A DNA stretch of 64,000 bases from an uncultured Flavobacteriales bacterium (GCA_913057205.1 CAJXNO010000014.1:1-64000), one strand, 5' to 3'. Positions 52,462 through 62,324 are shown, counted from the stretch's first letter. Program-made: numbers and translations. Notes: generated by a model from the sequence alone, not told the origin.

Positions 52462-52824
52462 TTAGCTGATTTTTTTCAACGCTTCACGGTCGCGTTTCGG
52501 AAGTTTTGAAACCACCAACTCGTAGCTGTGATTGATGAGGTAGCGCATCACGTCATCGGAAACGCTGCCGTCGGTCTCAATGGTGTTCCAGTGTTTTTTA
52601 TTCATGTGGTAGCCTGGTAGGATGCCGCTGTAATTCTCTCGGTATGCGATCGCTTTTTCTGGGTTGCATTTGGCGTTGAAGCTGACGAATTCATCCACAT
52701 CACAAGCGGTGAACATCTTTCCCATTACCTTGAATACAAGGGTGTTGTTGTCAAAAGGAAAGGACTCTGATGTGCCTGGTTTAGACAGGCAGTACTCCCT
52801 GAACTCCTCGATGTTCATGTTCAA
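52462..52824 (-). CDS. MmcQ/YjbR family protein
   Basis: A 120-residue protein of the MmcQ/YjbR (CyaY-like) fold: MNIEEFREYCLSKPGTSESF, PFDNNTLVFKVMGKMF, NAKCNPEKAIAYRENYSG, PGYHMNKKHWNTI and ending NHSYELVVSKLPKR. Members are small DNA-binding-like or unknown proteins; the conserved KHWNT segment is intact. Its start overlaps the stop of the Lrp-type regulator gene (52821-52824), implying one transcript. Confidence 0.88.
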   Translation of the reverse strand: MNMNIEEFREYCLSKPGTSESFPFDNNTLVFKVMGKMFTACDVDEFVSFNAKCNPEKAIAYRENYSGILPGYHMNKKHWNTIETDGSVSDDVMRYLINHSYELVVSKLPKRDREALKKIS

Positions 52825-53300
52825 TCGTCGGTGTTCAACATCGGTGCAACCCTGGAGTGTTTGATCTCACTTAAGATGATGTGCGATTTGATTTGCCCAA
52901 CTTCCGGTAGCTTGCTGATGCGTTCTGTTATAAGTCGATCCAAGGCGCCGATCTCTGTGGTGTAAACCTTCAGTTGATAGTCATAGTCCCCGGTAACCTG
53001 GTTGCATTCCACCACCTCAGGAATTTTATGGATGGCCTCGATGAAACGGTGGATGTTGTTCTCTTGTTGGTGGATCAAGGTGACTTGAATGAATGCCTTG
53101 ATGGTGATCCCAAGCTTGCTCAAATTCACATCCGCATGGTAGCCTTCGATGTAGCGGAGTCGCTCCAATTTTCTAACCCGCTCAAGCGTGGGTGCAGGCG
53201 AAAGACCGATCTCCTTGCTGAGGTCGATGTTGGAAATCCTTCCGCGCTCCTGTAAGATCTTTAGGATCTTGTAATCGGTCTTGTCTATTGCTCTGGCCAT
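52821..53300 (-). CDS. Lrp/AsnC-family transcription regulator
   Basis: A 159-residue regulator. N-terminal winged helix (DKTDYKILKILQERGRISNI; LSKEIGLSPAPTLERVRKLE) and C-terminal ligand-binding RAM/ACT-like domain (EVVECNQVTGDYDYQLKVYT, with the GDYDY motif). These proteins form octamers and respond to amino acids. It sits 79 bases downstream of a cyclase-family gene on the same strand and is coupled to the YjbR gene. Its effector cannot be read from sequence. Confidence 0.93.
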   Translation of the reverse strand: MARAIDKTDYKILKILQERGRISNIDLSKEIGLSPAPTLERVRKLERLRYIEGYHADVNLSKLGITIKAFIQVTLIHQQENNIHRFIEAIHKIPEVVECNQVTGDYDYQLKVYTTEIGALDRLITERISKLPEVGQIKSHIILSEIKHSRVAPMLNTDD

Positions 53301-53379
53301 CGTAACAATGTTTGGTCGGTGTAACGTTTATCCGATAAAAGTATTACACAAACCCGAATTATGCCAAAGAAATGATCAG

Positions 53380-54096
53380 TTATACCGAATAAAGTACGGG
53401 TCGACTCGGAGAAGCGTCATTTTCAATCGGTGCCACCTGCAGGTTGAGCAGGTATTGGCCATCTTCAACACCAGATGGAACATAGATCAATTCAGTAATG
53501 GTCGCCTCCATCCGCGGCGCTTCGGGGTAGTTCCAAAACGCCTTGTGGGCCGCCAGTGCACCGCCGTCTTCTTCTCGGTCAACGGATGGAAGATCAATCA
53601 GGAGATGCATCACGCCCTGTTCGCGGAGCCAAGCAGCTGCTTCGGCTTCCATGTAGGTTGGATTGGTATTGCTGTAGTTGGTGAACAGCTTTTCATCGCT
53701 GTTGGGAAGGGTACGGATGATCACTGCTTCTGCACAGTCATCCTGCAATGAAGCTTGCAACTGTTGTAATGTAATCACCGCATCACCATCGCGTTGTGTT
53801 GGCGTAATGCTCACCAATCGCGCATCGAAAAACCAACGCTTAAGCAGCTGATTAACGCTATGTACTTCCGGAGCGATGTGTCCAACACACTCTGTGTGCG
53901 TACCATTCCCATGTGGGTTCAAGGTCAGGTCACGGAAATTCACAGAACTCCCTTTCACAACCGATCCAATCCAATCCCCCATCTCCACCGGCGAGATCAC
54001 CATTGGACCAACATACCAAGCTGAAGTAGCCTCCTTCTCCGTACGATAGGGGATCGAGATGTCTATACCGTTTTTCAAGTCAAACTTCGGGATCAT
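53380..54096 (-). CDS. Cyclase family protein (kynurenine-formamidase-like)
   Basis: A 238-residue metal-dependent hydrolase of the cyclase/KynB superfamily. The metal motif is NPHGNGTHTECVGHIAPEVH (about 61-80), an HxNGTHxE variant of the HxGTHxDxPxH motif; the usual Asp is Glu here. VIIRTLPNSDEKLFTNYSNT and LLIDLPSVDREEDGGALAAH follow the family. Possible substrates include N-formylkynurenine or cyclic amides and imides. A link to the adjacent Lrp-type regulator and amino-acid breakdown is inferred from position only. Confidence 0.75.
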   Translation of the reverse strand: MIPKFDLKNGIDISIPYRTEKEATSAWYVGPMVISPVEMGDWIGSVVKGSSVNFRDLTLNPHGNGTHTECVGHIAPEVHSVNQLLKRWFFDARLVSITPTQRDGDAVITLQQLQASLQDDCAEAVIIRTLPNSDEKLFTNYSNTNPTYMEAEAAAWLREQGVMHLLIDLPSVDREEDGGALAAHKAFWNYPEAPRMEATITELIYVPSGVEDGQYLLNLQVAPIENDASPSRPVLYSV

Positions 54097-54104
54097 GGGT
54101 CAAA

Positions 54105-54585
54105 GATAGCTGTCGGCTATCAGCTGTCAGCTGTCCGGGGGCTTAAGTCGTATGTCACAAGTCTTAAGAGGGGCTAGGAGCTGGGTGCTAGGCAAAACCG
54201 TTCACTGTCAGTTCGAGTATCGTTCCGCTGAAAGCGGAACGATGTATCGAGAACGACAGGACCCTAGTAGTGAACAGAGTGCAATTGGAATCATTCCGCT
54301 GCCGCGCTTCGAGACTTTTTTCGCCCTTGGCGAAAAAACCTGCGCCTGAGGCGCACAAGTCAGCATGACAGCTACAAGAAGAACTAGAGGCTAATAGCTA
54401 TCTGCTAACAGCCAACAGCACATTCGAAGTTATCAACCATTTTAGGCATAGTCATGAAGTCTTTTACTCATACCATGTTGTTTTCCAGCGGTATTCGTGC
54501 TTGTCCGCCTAAGGCGGACAGGTGTCTTTCGTCCCTGCCTGCCGGCAGGCAGGTTTCGTCTTTTCTCTTTTGTCTTTTGTCTGAC
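54105..54585 (+). repeat. Composite dispersed repeat, longest copy
   Basis: A 480-bp gene-free block with all modules in order: an AGCTGTCGGCTATCAGCTG run (54108-54133); GTCAGTTCGAGTAT, hairpin CGTTCCGCT-gaa-AGCGGAACG (54221-54241), ATGTATCGAGAACGACAG; GGAATCATTCCGCT; CTTCGAGAC, hairpin TTTTTTCGCC-ctt-GGCGAAAAAA (54316-54338), hairpin TGCGCC-tga-GGCGCA (54341-54355), GTCAGCATGACAGCTAC; an AGCCAACAGC run; TTATCAACCATTTT; CAGCGGTATTCGTGCTTG with hairpin TGTCCGCC-taa-GGCGGACA; and a GTCTTTTGTC run. It lies upstream of the glycan operon promoter. Confidence 0.8.
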
Positions 54586-54636
54586 GACCCCAACACATCC
54601 CCACCCACATCCGTAAAGCTAGCTGAAGAACAATTC

Positions 54637-54644
54637 TATATTTG
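54637..54644 (+). promoter_or_regulatory. -7 box of the 54.7-59.7 kb operon
   Basis: TATATTTG, exact TAnnTTTG, 28 bases before the first ATG. No clear -33 element. It is the only strong box ahead of six tightly packed genes. Confidence 0.5.
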
Positions 54645-54672
54645 AAGTCACAACCTGCACCGAACGCTTCGT

Positions 54673-55311
54673 ATGGCGAAAAAACCACGTAAGAAAGCTC
54701 CGAAACCCACCCCGAAAGAAACAGCAGCTAAGGCTAAGAAGCCTAAGCATCCGGATATGGAGATCCCTTTTCTGAAGAATGTCTTGGTATTGATCGCTTT
54801 GTTCTTCTTGACCTATTACTTGGTAGGAAATGTCAAGGGCTACAAGTGGCTACAGGAACGCTTCATTGAGGGTAACCTGAATAAGTTGGAGAAATTCGCC
54901 GATCTTACTACCGACCAAAAGTACCAAGCCTATTTCCGCTTCAACCATCAGTTCTTGACCTTCATTCGAGACAATACGGCTGATACAGCTATCATTTACA
55001 TGCCACCAGATTCTGTGCTGGATGTAGAAGACAAAAAGAGCGCCTTCTACACCAAGAAGCGTTCGAATTCGGTGCAGCATAAAACGTGGTCAACCTATCA
55101 CATCTACCCCAGAAAACTCGTGTATGACCGAGAGAAGGAGGAGATTCCCTCGTTTGATCAGTACACGCACGTAGCATGCGTAGACGGCTGGGGATACGAG
55201 TACTTGGAATACGATGTGCCCAAACAACAACGAGCACGTTACCAGGTCCTGCCCCGTACCGTAAAAGGACTGAAGGCGATGAATGAACGCGAAAAAAACC
55301 AAGCCCAATGA
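54673..55311 (+). CDS. Single-pass membrane protein, first gene of glycan operon
   Basis: A 212-residue protein I do not recognise. A very basic Lys/Pro/Ala-rich cytoplasmic start (AKKPRKKAPKPTPKETAAKA), one membrane helix (FLKNVLVLIALFFLTYYLVG, about 34-53) and an extracytoplasmic domain of about 150 residues (FRFNHQFLTFIRDNTADTAI, DKKSAFYTKKRSN, VACVDGWGYEYLEYD). The CVDGWGYEYLEYD patch resembles the small soluble domains that accompany membrane glycosyltransferases, but that is only suggestive. It ends overlapping the start of the GT-C-like gene (ATGA), so the two are co-translated and probably interact. Confidence 0.6.
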   Translation: MAKKPRKKAPKPTPKETAAKAKKPKHPDMEIPFLKNVLVLIALFFLTYYLVGNVKGYKWLQERFIEGNLNKLEKFADLTTDQKYQAYFRFNHQFLTFIRDNTADTAIIYMPPDSVLDVEDKKSAFYTKKRSNSVQHKTWSTYHIYPRKLVYDREKEEIPSFDQYTHVACVDGWGYEYLEYDVPKQQRARYQVLPRTVKGLKAMNEREKNQAQ

Positions 55312-56702
55312 CCTTGATCCACTTGATCGTACTGTTTCTCTGTGGCTTTGGTCTGATGAACTTGATCTCGCCCAAATTCGGACTGTTGGAGAAGATCGGT
55401 TTTAGCTTTCCGCTGGCCCACGGACTCGTAACCCTGCTGATGCTTCCCTACGACCTGTTGGGCATCCCGATCACGCTCACATCCCTCTACATTCCACAAC
55501 TCTTGGTCATCGCTTTCGTGGGAGGGTGGCTTTTCTACAAGCAACAACTTCCCCAGGCGGTTCGCATCCAGGATTGGAATAAGGCCAAGTCGTTCGGCTT
55601 CCTCAGCATCAACCTGCCTTGGATCTTCCTGATGTCCATCTTGGGCTACCTGCTTTATGTGGTGATCGCCAAGGCCATGTTCTGGCCAACGATCTCCTTT
55701 GACAGCGTGGCGGGCTATGATTTTGTTGGAAAGATGATCGCCATTGAAGGCAAGGTGAATGGGAGTATGTTCGACCCTGACCTGCCGTTCTATTCCATCC
55801 GAAGCGGTTATCCGCTTTATGTGCCCGGCGGCTTCGGCTATGCCTACCTGATGGGCTTTGATTCTTCCAAGATCACCACAGTCTTATTGATCCTCTCCAC
55901 CGTAGTGATGTACTACGCCCTCCTCTTGAATTACGTGAAGCACACCATGGCAGCCTTGTTCACCACGCTGTTCATCACCACCACAGAATACATCGCCATG
56001 AGCGCTCTATCGCTGTCAAATGTGCCGCACACCTTCCTGGCAGTAGCCGCAGTGGTCACCATCTTCATCTGGATGGATAAACGCGACCACCGCTATTTCT
56101 GGCTTGGGGTCATCTTCATGGCACTCAACGTGTGGGCGCGAAGCGACGGCATTGTCTTCATCGCAGGTACCGGTCTTTCTCTGCTCTTGTTTGCCTATCA
56201 AGAAAAAAAGTGGAAGGAACTCATCATCTTCGGCGCTGTATCAGGTGCGGCATTCATGATCTGGCAGGTTTACCTCAGCGGCACGCTAGGCATTACCAAC
56301 GACGGTGTTTTTGTAGACCATCTCTTCTGGGATGGGGAGAAGTTCGATCGCATGACAGATCTGATCTGGAGGGTGATCACCAATACCCAATTCTATGGAG
56401 TGGCGATGATCGTTATCCCGATCGGTATCCTGGCGAATTTCAGGACCATTCACAAGCAGCACTATCATTTGTTGATCGCCATTTTAGTGTCCTGGCTGGC
56501 TTACACGGCCTTGTACTATCAAATGGATAACGGAGGTGAGAACTTCGGTTACTCACTCAAGTCAATGATCAACTCATCCTACAAGCGCGGCATGTTCGCG
56601 ATCATCGGGGTGCTCTATTTCTACGTCGGCATCAGTCCGATGACCCAGAAACTCTCTCAGCTCATCATCGAGCCAGGTAATCCATTTAAACCCAAGCAAT
56701 AG
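55308..56702 (+). CDS. Polytopic membrane protein, GT-C glycosyltransferase-like
   Basis: A 464-residue protein with about 11-12 hydrophobic helices. A long extracytoplasmic loop after the third or fourth helix carries acidic residues (TISFDSVAGYDFVGKMIAIE, SMFDPDLPFYSIRSGYPLYV), the place where GT-C enzymes hold their catalytic Asp/Glu. Later helices (LNVWARSDGIVFIAGTGLS) resemble PMT/ArnT-type proteins. GT-C enzymes transfer sugars from polyprenyl-phosphate donors on the periplasmic face. The downstream UbiA-type gene could make such a donor. No close family is recognised, so the call rests on topology plus context. Confidence 0.6.
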   Translation: MTLIHLIVLFLCGFGLMNLISPKFGLLEKIGFSFPLAHGLVTLLMLPYDLLGIPITLTSLYIPQLLVIAFVGGWLFYKQQLPQAVRIQDWNKAKSFGFLSINLPWIFLMSILGYLLYVVIAKAMFWPTISFDSVAGYDFVGKMIAIEGKVNGSMFDPDLPFYSIRSGYPLYVPGGFGYAYLMGFDSSKITTVLLILSTVVMYYALLLNYVKHTMAALFTTLFITTTEYIAMSALSLSNVPHTFLAVAAVVTIFIWMDKRDHRYFWLGVIFMALNVWARSDGIVFIAGTGLSLLLFAYQEKKWKELIIFGAVSGAAFMIWQVYLSGTLGITNDGVFVDHLFWDGEKFDRMTDLIWRVITNTQFYGVAMIVIPIGILANFRTIHKQHYHLLIAILVSWLAYTALYYQMDNGGENFGYSLKSMINSSYKRGMFAIIGVLYFYVGISPMTQKLSQLIIEPGNPFKPKQ

Positions 56703-57380
56703 GTGAGCGCCATCGATTGGAGGCAGATCAAGCTGGTGGTGTTTGACGTGGATGGAACCTTGTACGATCAAGAAGGACTCCGCAGACACATGCTCCGTAA
56801 GCTGCTGCTTCACTACGGAGTGAGGCCTTGGTTTGCCCGGGAGTTGAAGGTGTTGCAATCGTTTCGTAGGCAGCGTGAAGCCCATGCCGGTGAATCCGGA
56901 GGAGGCATCGAGCGTTTGCAGTATGAATGGACGGCGCAAGAAACCGGTATATCCGCGGAGCGGGTAGAAGCCATCGTAACCCGATGGATGCTTGAAATTC
57001 CGCTACCACTGCTCAAACGCTACCGTTTTGCCGGTGTCGATACTTTCTTGGAAGCTTTGAAAGAACAAGGTATAAGCGCCCAGGTATACTCTGATTATCC
57101 CTATGAGCGAAAGCTGCAAGCGATGGAACTGATGATGGATGGCGGAGTAGACAGCACGCAAGCAGAAGTAGATGCCTTCAAGCCCCATCCCAAAGGATTG
57201 CAATACTTATTGGCATTGAACGATGTAAAGCCCGAGTTTTGCGTCTTCATCGGTGATCGGGAAGAACGCGATGGCGAGTGCGCACGCAATGCAGGGGTGC
57301 ATTCCATCATCGTGGATACCAAGAACCGACGATTTTTTAACGATTTGACCCTAGAATTACGTGGAAGCAGCAAAGGATAA
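56703..57380 (+). CDS. HAD-family phosphatase
   Basis: A 225-residue haloacid-dehalogenase-fold hydrolase starting at GTG directly after the previous stop. Motif I VFDVDGTLYDQEGLR (about 11-25) with the nucleophile Asp, motif II VYSDYPYERK with Ser, Lys in DAFKPHPKGL (motif III), and motif IV FIGDREERDGECARNAG. A helical cap sits between motifs I and II, giving access to small phosphorylated substrates. In the mycobacterial DPPR pathway a phosphatase removes the 5-phosphate from polyprenyl-phosphoribose. The position between a GT-C-like and a UbiA-type gene makes that reaction a reasonable proposal. It overlaps the next gene by 20 bases. Confidence 0.85.
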   Translation: MSAIDWRQIKLVVFDVDGTLYDQEGLRRHMLRKLLLHYGVRPWFARELKVLQSFRRQREAHAGESGGGIERLQYEWTAQETGISAERVEAIVTRWMLEIPLPLLKRYRFAGVDTFLEALKEQGISAQVYSDYPYERKLQAMELMMDGGVDSTQAEVDAFKPHPKGLQYLLALNDVKPEFCVFIGDREERDGECARNAGVHSIIVDTKNRRFFNDLTLELRGSSKG

Positions 57381-58254
57381 GTTACAATGTTGGGTGTGTG
57401 ATCACACCGACCTGAAAGAGGTGCGACCGTCACAGATCGACGGTAACTTGGGGAGCGAGAACTTCCTCATCACCAACAGCGATTACGGCAAGACCGCTGC
57501 GATCTACGAATGCCAGAACTGCAGCTTCAAGCAATGCCCTTACCTCACCGATGTGATCGAGTTCTATGAGTCCATGGAAGATGATCAATACGAGGAAGGT
57601 CGGGAACAACGCCTCTTGCAAGAACGCAAGGTGATGCAGCAGATCCAACGGATCAAACCGAACGGTAAGCTGCTCGACGTGGGTGCAGGTAGTGGTATCC
57701 TCATCCAAGCGGCCCAAGAATTAGGCTACGAGGCAGAAGGCATTGAACCCTCAAAGTGGCTCTATGAGCAAGCGCAAAAGCTGAACCTTCCGGTTGAACT
57801 CGGCATCTTTCCGCAGGACGATAAACTGCGTGGACCCTACGACATTGTCACATTGGTAGATGTGATCGAACACGTTAGCGACCCGAAAGGCCTGGTTGCT
57901 GAGATACGCAAGGTGCTTAAGCCTGATGGTATCTTGGTGGTGGTAACACCGGATGTGGACTCCATCATGGCAAAGGCCCTGAAATACAAATGGTGGCACT
58001 TCCGCATTGCACACATTGGTTACTTCAACAGGAAGAACCTGAACCTCGTGATGAAACGGGCCGGGTTTGATGTGTTCAAGATGATGCGTCCAACGTGGTT
58101 CTTCAGTGTGGAGTACCTCTTGGAGCGGGTGAGTGCCTACCTTCCTGGAAGGATGTCGGTTCCCGCGCCCGGATTCATCAAGCGCATGGTGGTACCGGTC
58201 AACCTACGCGATTCATGGATGGGCATTTATAAACGAGACGATAAAACGGCGTAA
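57361..58254 (+). CDS. SAM-dependent methyltransferase with zinc-finger N-terminus
   Basis: A 297-residue protein starting at GTG inside the HAD gene. Residues 10-59 have a Cys pattern C10xxC13...C51xxC54xxxxC59 (QCWVCDHTD; YECQNCSFKQC), a zinc-binding module seen on sugar- and small-molecule methyltransferases. The class I fold follows: LLDVGAGSGILIQAAQELGY (about 99-118), GIEPSKWLYEQA, VTLVDVIEHVSDPKGLVAEI and LKPDGILVVVTPD. The context suggests methylation of a lipid-linked or transferred sugar. The ending GIYKRDD abuts the UbiA-type gene (3-base gap). Confidence 0.85.
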   Translation: MEAAKDKLQCWVCDHTDLKEVRPSQIDGNLGSENFLITNSDYGKTAAIYECQNCSFKQCPYLTDVIEFYESMEDDQYEEGREQRLLQERKVMQQIQRIKPNGKLLDVGAGSGILIQAAQELGYEAEGIEPSKWLYEQAQKLNLPVELGIFPQDDKLRGPYDIVTLVDVIEHVSDPKGLVAEIRKVLKPDGILVVVTPDVDSIMAKALKYKWWHFRIAHIGYFNRKNLNLVMKRAGFDVFKMMRPTWFFSVEYLLERVSAYLPGRMSVPAPGFIKRMVVPVNLRDSWMGIYKRDDKTA

Positions 58255-58257
58255 ACC

Positions 58258-59178
58258 ATGTTCGGGAAGTTCAAGCACTACTTAGCGATCGCACGGCTAG
58301 ACCACTGGTTCAAGAACATCTTCATGCTGCCAGGCATCGTGATCCCATGGATCTACCTTTCTCCTGAGATAGATGTGCTATTGTTTATCAAACTGGTAGT
58401 TGGGGTCTTAAGTACCTGCTTCATCGCGTCGGCTAACTACGTCATCAACGAGTGGCTCGATGCGGAATTCGATCGCTTCCATCCCGTGAAAAAGCACCGT
58501 CCCAGTGTAACGCAAGGGCTCAAACAGAACTATGTGTACTTGGAATACGCCCTCTTCGGACTCGCCGGACTGGGCATGGCCATGTGGGTAGACCTGCGCT
58601 TCTTCTATGTTGCCCTGTTCTTCCTGATCATGGGATTCATGTACAACGTACGTCCTTTTCGCACCAAGGATCGGCCCTACATCGATGTGATCTCGGAATC
58701 CATCAACAACCCGATCCGGCTGACCCTCGGATGGTTGATGGTTTCGCCTGAGACCTTTCCGCCTTCCAGTCTGTTGGTGAGCTACTGGTTTGGTGGGGCC
58801 TTCTTGATGGCCACAAAGCGCTTCAGTGAATTCCGCTTCATCAACGACAAAGAATCTGCCAGTCTCTACCGCAAGAGCTTCGGTTTTTATGATGAGCAGA
58901 AACTGATGGTTTCAGTGGTCTTCTATGCGCTGGTTTCAACCTTCTTCCTAGCAATCTTCTTGTTCAAGCACCGCTTGGAGTTGATCGTTGCCTTCCCGTT
59001 CATCGCCCTGATCTTTGCCTGGTACCTCAACATGGGTTACGATGAGAACTCACCCGCTCAGCGTCCGGAGAAACTCTACAAGCAAAAGAGCTTCATCGCC
59101 TACCTCGGCTTTGTGGTGGTGCTGGTAGTGGCCTTGATGCTGGTGGATATCCCTTTCTTGGAGGTGTTCCAACAATGA
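58258..59178 (+). CDS. UbiA-type prenyltransferase, polyprenyl-phosphate phosphoribosyltransferase-like
   Basis: A 306-residue eight- to nine-helix membrane enzyme. The first Asp-rich motif is ANYVINEWLDAEFDRFHPVK (about 60-79: NxxxDxxxD), followed by KHRPSVTQG. Both the xxFHPVKKHRP sequence and the later GAFLMATKRFSEFRFINDK resemble 5-phosphoribosyl-1-polyprenol (DPPR) synthases such as Rv3806c more than quinone or heme prenyltransferases. The second motif is RPYIDVISESINNPIRLTL. DPPR synthases add phosphoribose from PRPP to polyprenyl phosphate. The neighbouring HAD phosphatase and GT-C-like protein fit later steps. A bacterial quinone role is less likely given the operon. Confidence 0.8.
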   Translation: MFGKFKHYLAIARLDHWFKNIFMLPGIVIPWIYLSPEIDVLLFIKLVVGVLSTCFIASANYVINEWLDAEFDRFHPVKKHRPSVTQGLKQNYVYLEYALFGLAGLGMAMWVDLRFFYVALFFLIMGFMYNVRPFRTKDRPYIDVISESINNPIRLTLGWLMVSPETFPPSSLLVSYWFGGAFLMATKRFSEFRFINDKESASLYRKSFGFYDEQKLMVSVVFYALVSTFFLAIFLFKHRLELIVAFPFIALIFAWYLNMGYDENSPAQRPEKLYKQKSFIAYLGFVVVLVVALMLVDIPFLEVFQQ

Positions 59179-59182
59179 CAGA

Positions 59183-59683
59183 ATGCAGATGCGGTCGTAT
59201 GTTGTCCTTCTAGTACTTCTCCTGGTTCAGCTGATGGCAGCGTGGCATGCTAAGGCACAGGACAATACCATCACCCATCGCGTGAATGATTCCGTGGTCT
59301 TGACCTTGGAGCGCATTCCTTTCAATGAAACCGCACATACCGTCAGTTATGAAGGCGACTTCCCTGTGGCCATTGATGGTACGCCGATCTTTGGAACGGA
59401 TGGAGACCTTCCGAAATTCAAGTTAGAGCGGGCTGAACTCACCATTGGAGCCGCACGCTATCAACTTCAGACCGATCATATGTACAACCCGTGGTTTGGC
59501 GCTGGTATCAACCCCAACCTGATTTATTTCTCCAAGGATGGAAGCAACTATCACCTTCAGGTGGTATGTTCAGACGGTGCAGGAACCTACGGAGCTGAGT
59601 GGATGATGGTAGGAGATGCAAGCATCAGAACCATCCTTACCCGCGACGAACACATCCTTTTTGAATACTTCGGCTCGCCTTGA
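59183..59683 (+). CDS. Small secreted protein, last gene of glycan operon
   Basis: A 166-residue exported protein, four bases after the UbiA-type gene. Signal peptide MRSYVVLLVLLLVQLMAAWH with cleavage near AKAQ; an ATG two codons earlier (59183) is equally possible. The mature part is all-beta in appearance (VVLTLERIPFNETAHTVSYE, YQLQTDHMYNPWFGAGINP, VVCSDGAGTYGAEWMMVGD). No known domain. It may be a periplasmic partner or an unrelated passenger. It ends two bases before the convergent ABC-F gene. Confidence 0.6.
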   Translation: MQMRSYVVLLVLLLVQLMAAWHAKAQDNTITHRVNDSVVLTLERIPFNETAHTVSYEGDFPVAIDGTPIFGTDGDLPKFKLERAELTIGAARYQLQTDHMYNPWFGAGINPNLIYFSKDGSNYHLQVVCSDGAGTYGAEWMMVGDASIRTILTRDEHILFEYFGSP

Positions 59684-59685
59684 GG

Positions 59686-61335
<1,650 letters not shown>

Positions 61336-61418
61336 TTAAAAGGCGAGCAGCAATGAAATGCCTTGTATTCCAAACCATTTACCGATTGTTGCGTCTACAT
61401 CTTAGTAAACCTTAATTC

Positions 61419-62258
61419 ATGAAGCATAACTACCTATTACCCATCGGCATCCTTGTTTTAGCCGGTGGCATCCTCTTTCAATCGAATTCCAGCGGTCCGG
61501 CAAACAATGGTAACCGAGCCACCGGAGCCCCTGGCGATGGCGGAACAACCTGTGTTACGTGTCACTCTGGCGGAAGCTTTGGCACCGTGAACATCGGCCT
61601 AACCATCAATACCGATTCGGGCAATGCCGTTACGGAGTACATGCCAGGCGCAACCTATAGCCTCGCGGTTGATGTAAGTGCGACTTCCGGAACACCTAGT
61701 GGTTACGGTTTTCAGATGATCGCGCTCCAAGATGCGGGCAATACGCCTACCAATAGTTTTCAGAATGCGGGTTCAGGTGTGCAGTTGAGTACTACTGCGA
61801 GTCGACAGTATGCGGAACATACCAGCGCCAGCGGAACGGGTAGCTTTACGGTCGATTGGGTGGCTCCTGCTTCTGGTGCAGGCGATGTCACCTTCTACAT
61901 TGGTGCCAATGCCGTAAATGGTAACGGTATCAACGGAGGCGATAATGCGGCCCTGTTTGATCTGACCATCGCTGAGATGGGTGGTGATACAACCGATACC
62001 ACAGGAAATGGCGATCCGAATGGCTTGTTTGATGCACCAGCTGCGTCGCGATTGAGCGCATTCCCTAATCCAGCAGTTGATGTTGTGCAGGTGAATGGAA
62101 TGGAAGACGATGAGCTCACTGGTTCGATCTATTCCCTCAATGGACAGCTCGTTAAGCAAACAAAGATGAGCAACGGGGCGATTGATGTTGCCGACCTTGA
62201 AACCGGTGTTTACGTGCTTTTCATTGGTGAGCAACACGTACGTTTTGTGAAGCAATAA
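61419..62258 (+). CDS. T9SS-secreted protein with CxxCH motif (choice-of-anchor V type)
   Basis: A 279-residue exported protein: signal peptide MKHNYLLPIGILVLAGGILF, then TGAPGDGGTTCVTCHSGGSF (about 36-55) with a single CxxCH heme-attachment-like motif, as in the choice-of-anchor V / reeler-like family. A beta-sandwich domain follows (VTEYMPGATYSLAVDVSATS, SGYGFQMIALQDAG), then a Thr/Asp/Gly linker and a type A T9SS sorting domain (SAFPNPAVDVVQVNGMEDDE, ending HVRFVKQ). The motif may bind one heme c, but no other cytochrome features are present. A strong terminator follows. Confidence 0.8.
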   Translation: MKHNYLLPIGILVLAGGILFQSNSSGPANNGNRATGAPGDGGTTCVTCHSGGSFGTVNIGLTINTDSGNAVTEYMPGATYSLAVDVSATSGTPSGYGFQMIALQDAGNTPTNSFQNAGSGVQLSTTASRQYAEHTSASGTGSFTVDWVAPASGAGDVTFYIGANAVNGNGINGGDNAALFDLTIAEMGGDTTDTTGNGDPNGLFDAPAASRLSAFPNPAVDVVQVNGMEDDELTGSIYSLNGQLVKQTKMSNGAIDVADLETGVYVLFIGEQHVRFVKQ

Positions 62259-62281
62259 TTTTTCAGACCACAATTTGAGAG

Positions 62282-62310
62282 AACCCGACATGAGCAATGT
62301 CGGGTTTTTT
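62282..62310 (+). terminator. Rho-independent terminator
   Basis: AACCCGACAT-gagca-ATGTCGGGTT followed by T-run, 24 bases after the CxxCH protein gene. A perfect 10-bp stem. Confidence 0.92.
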
Positions 62311-62324
62311 CATGATCAATGTTA

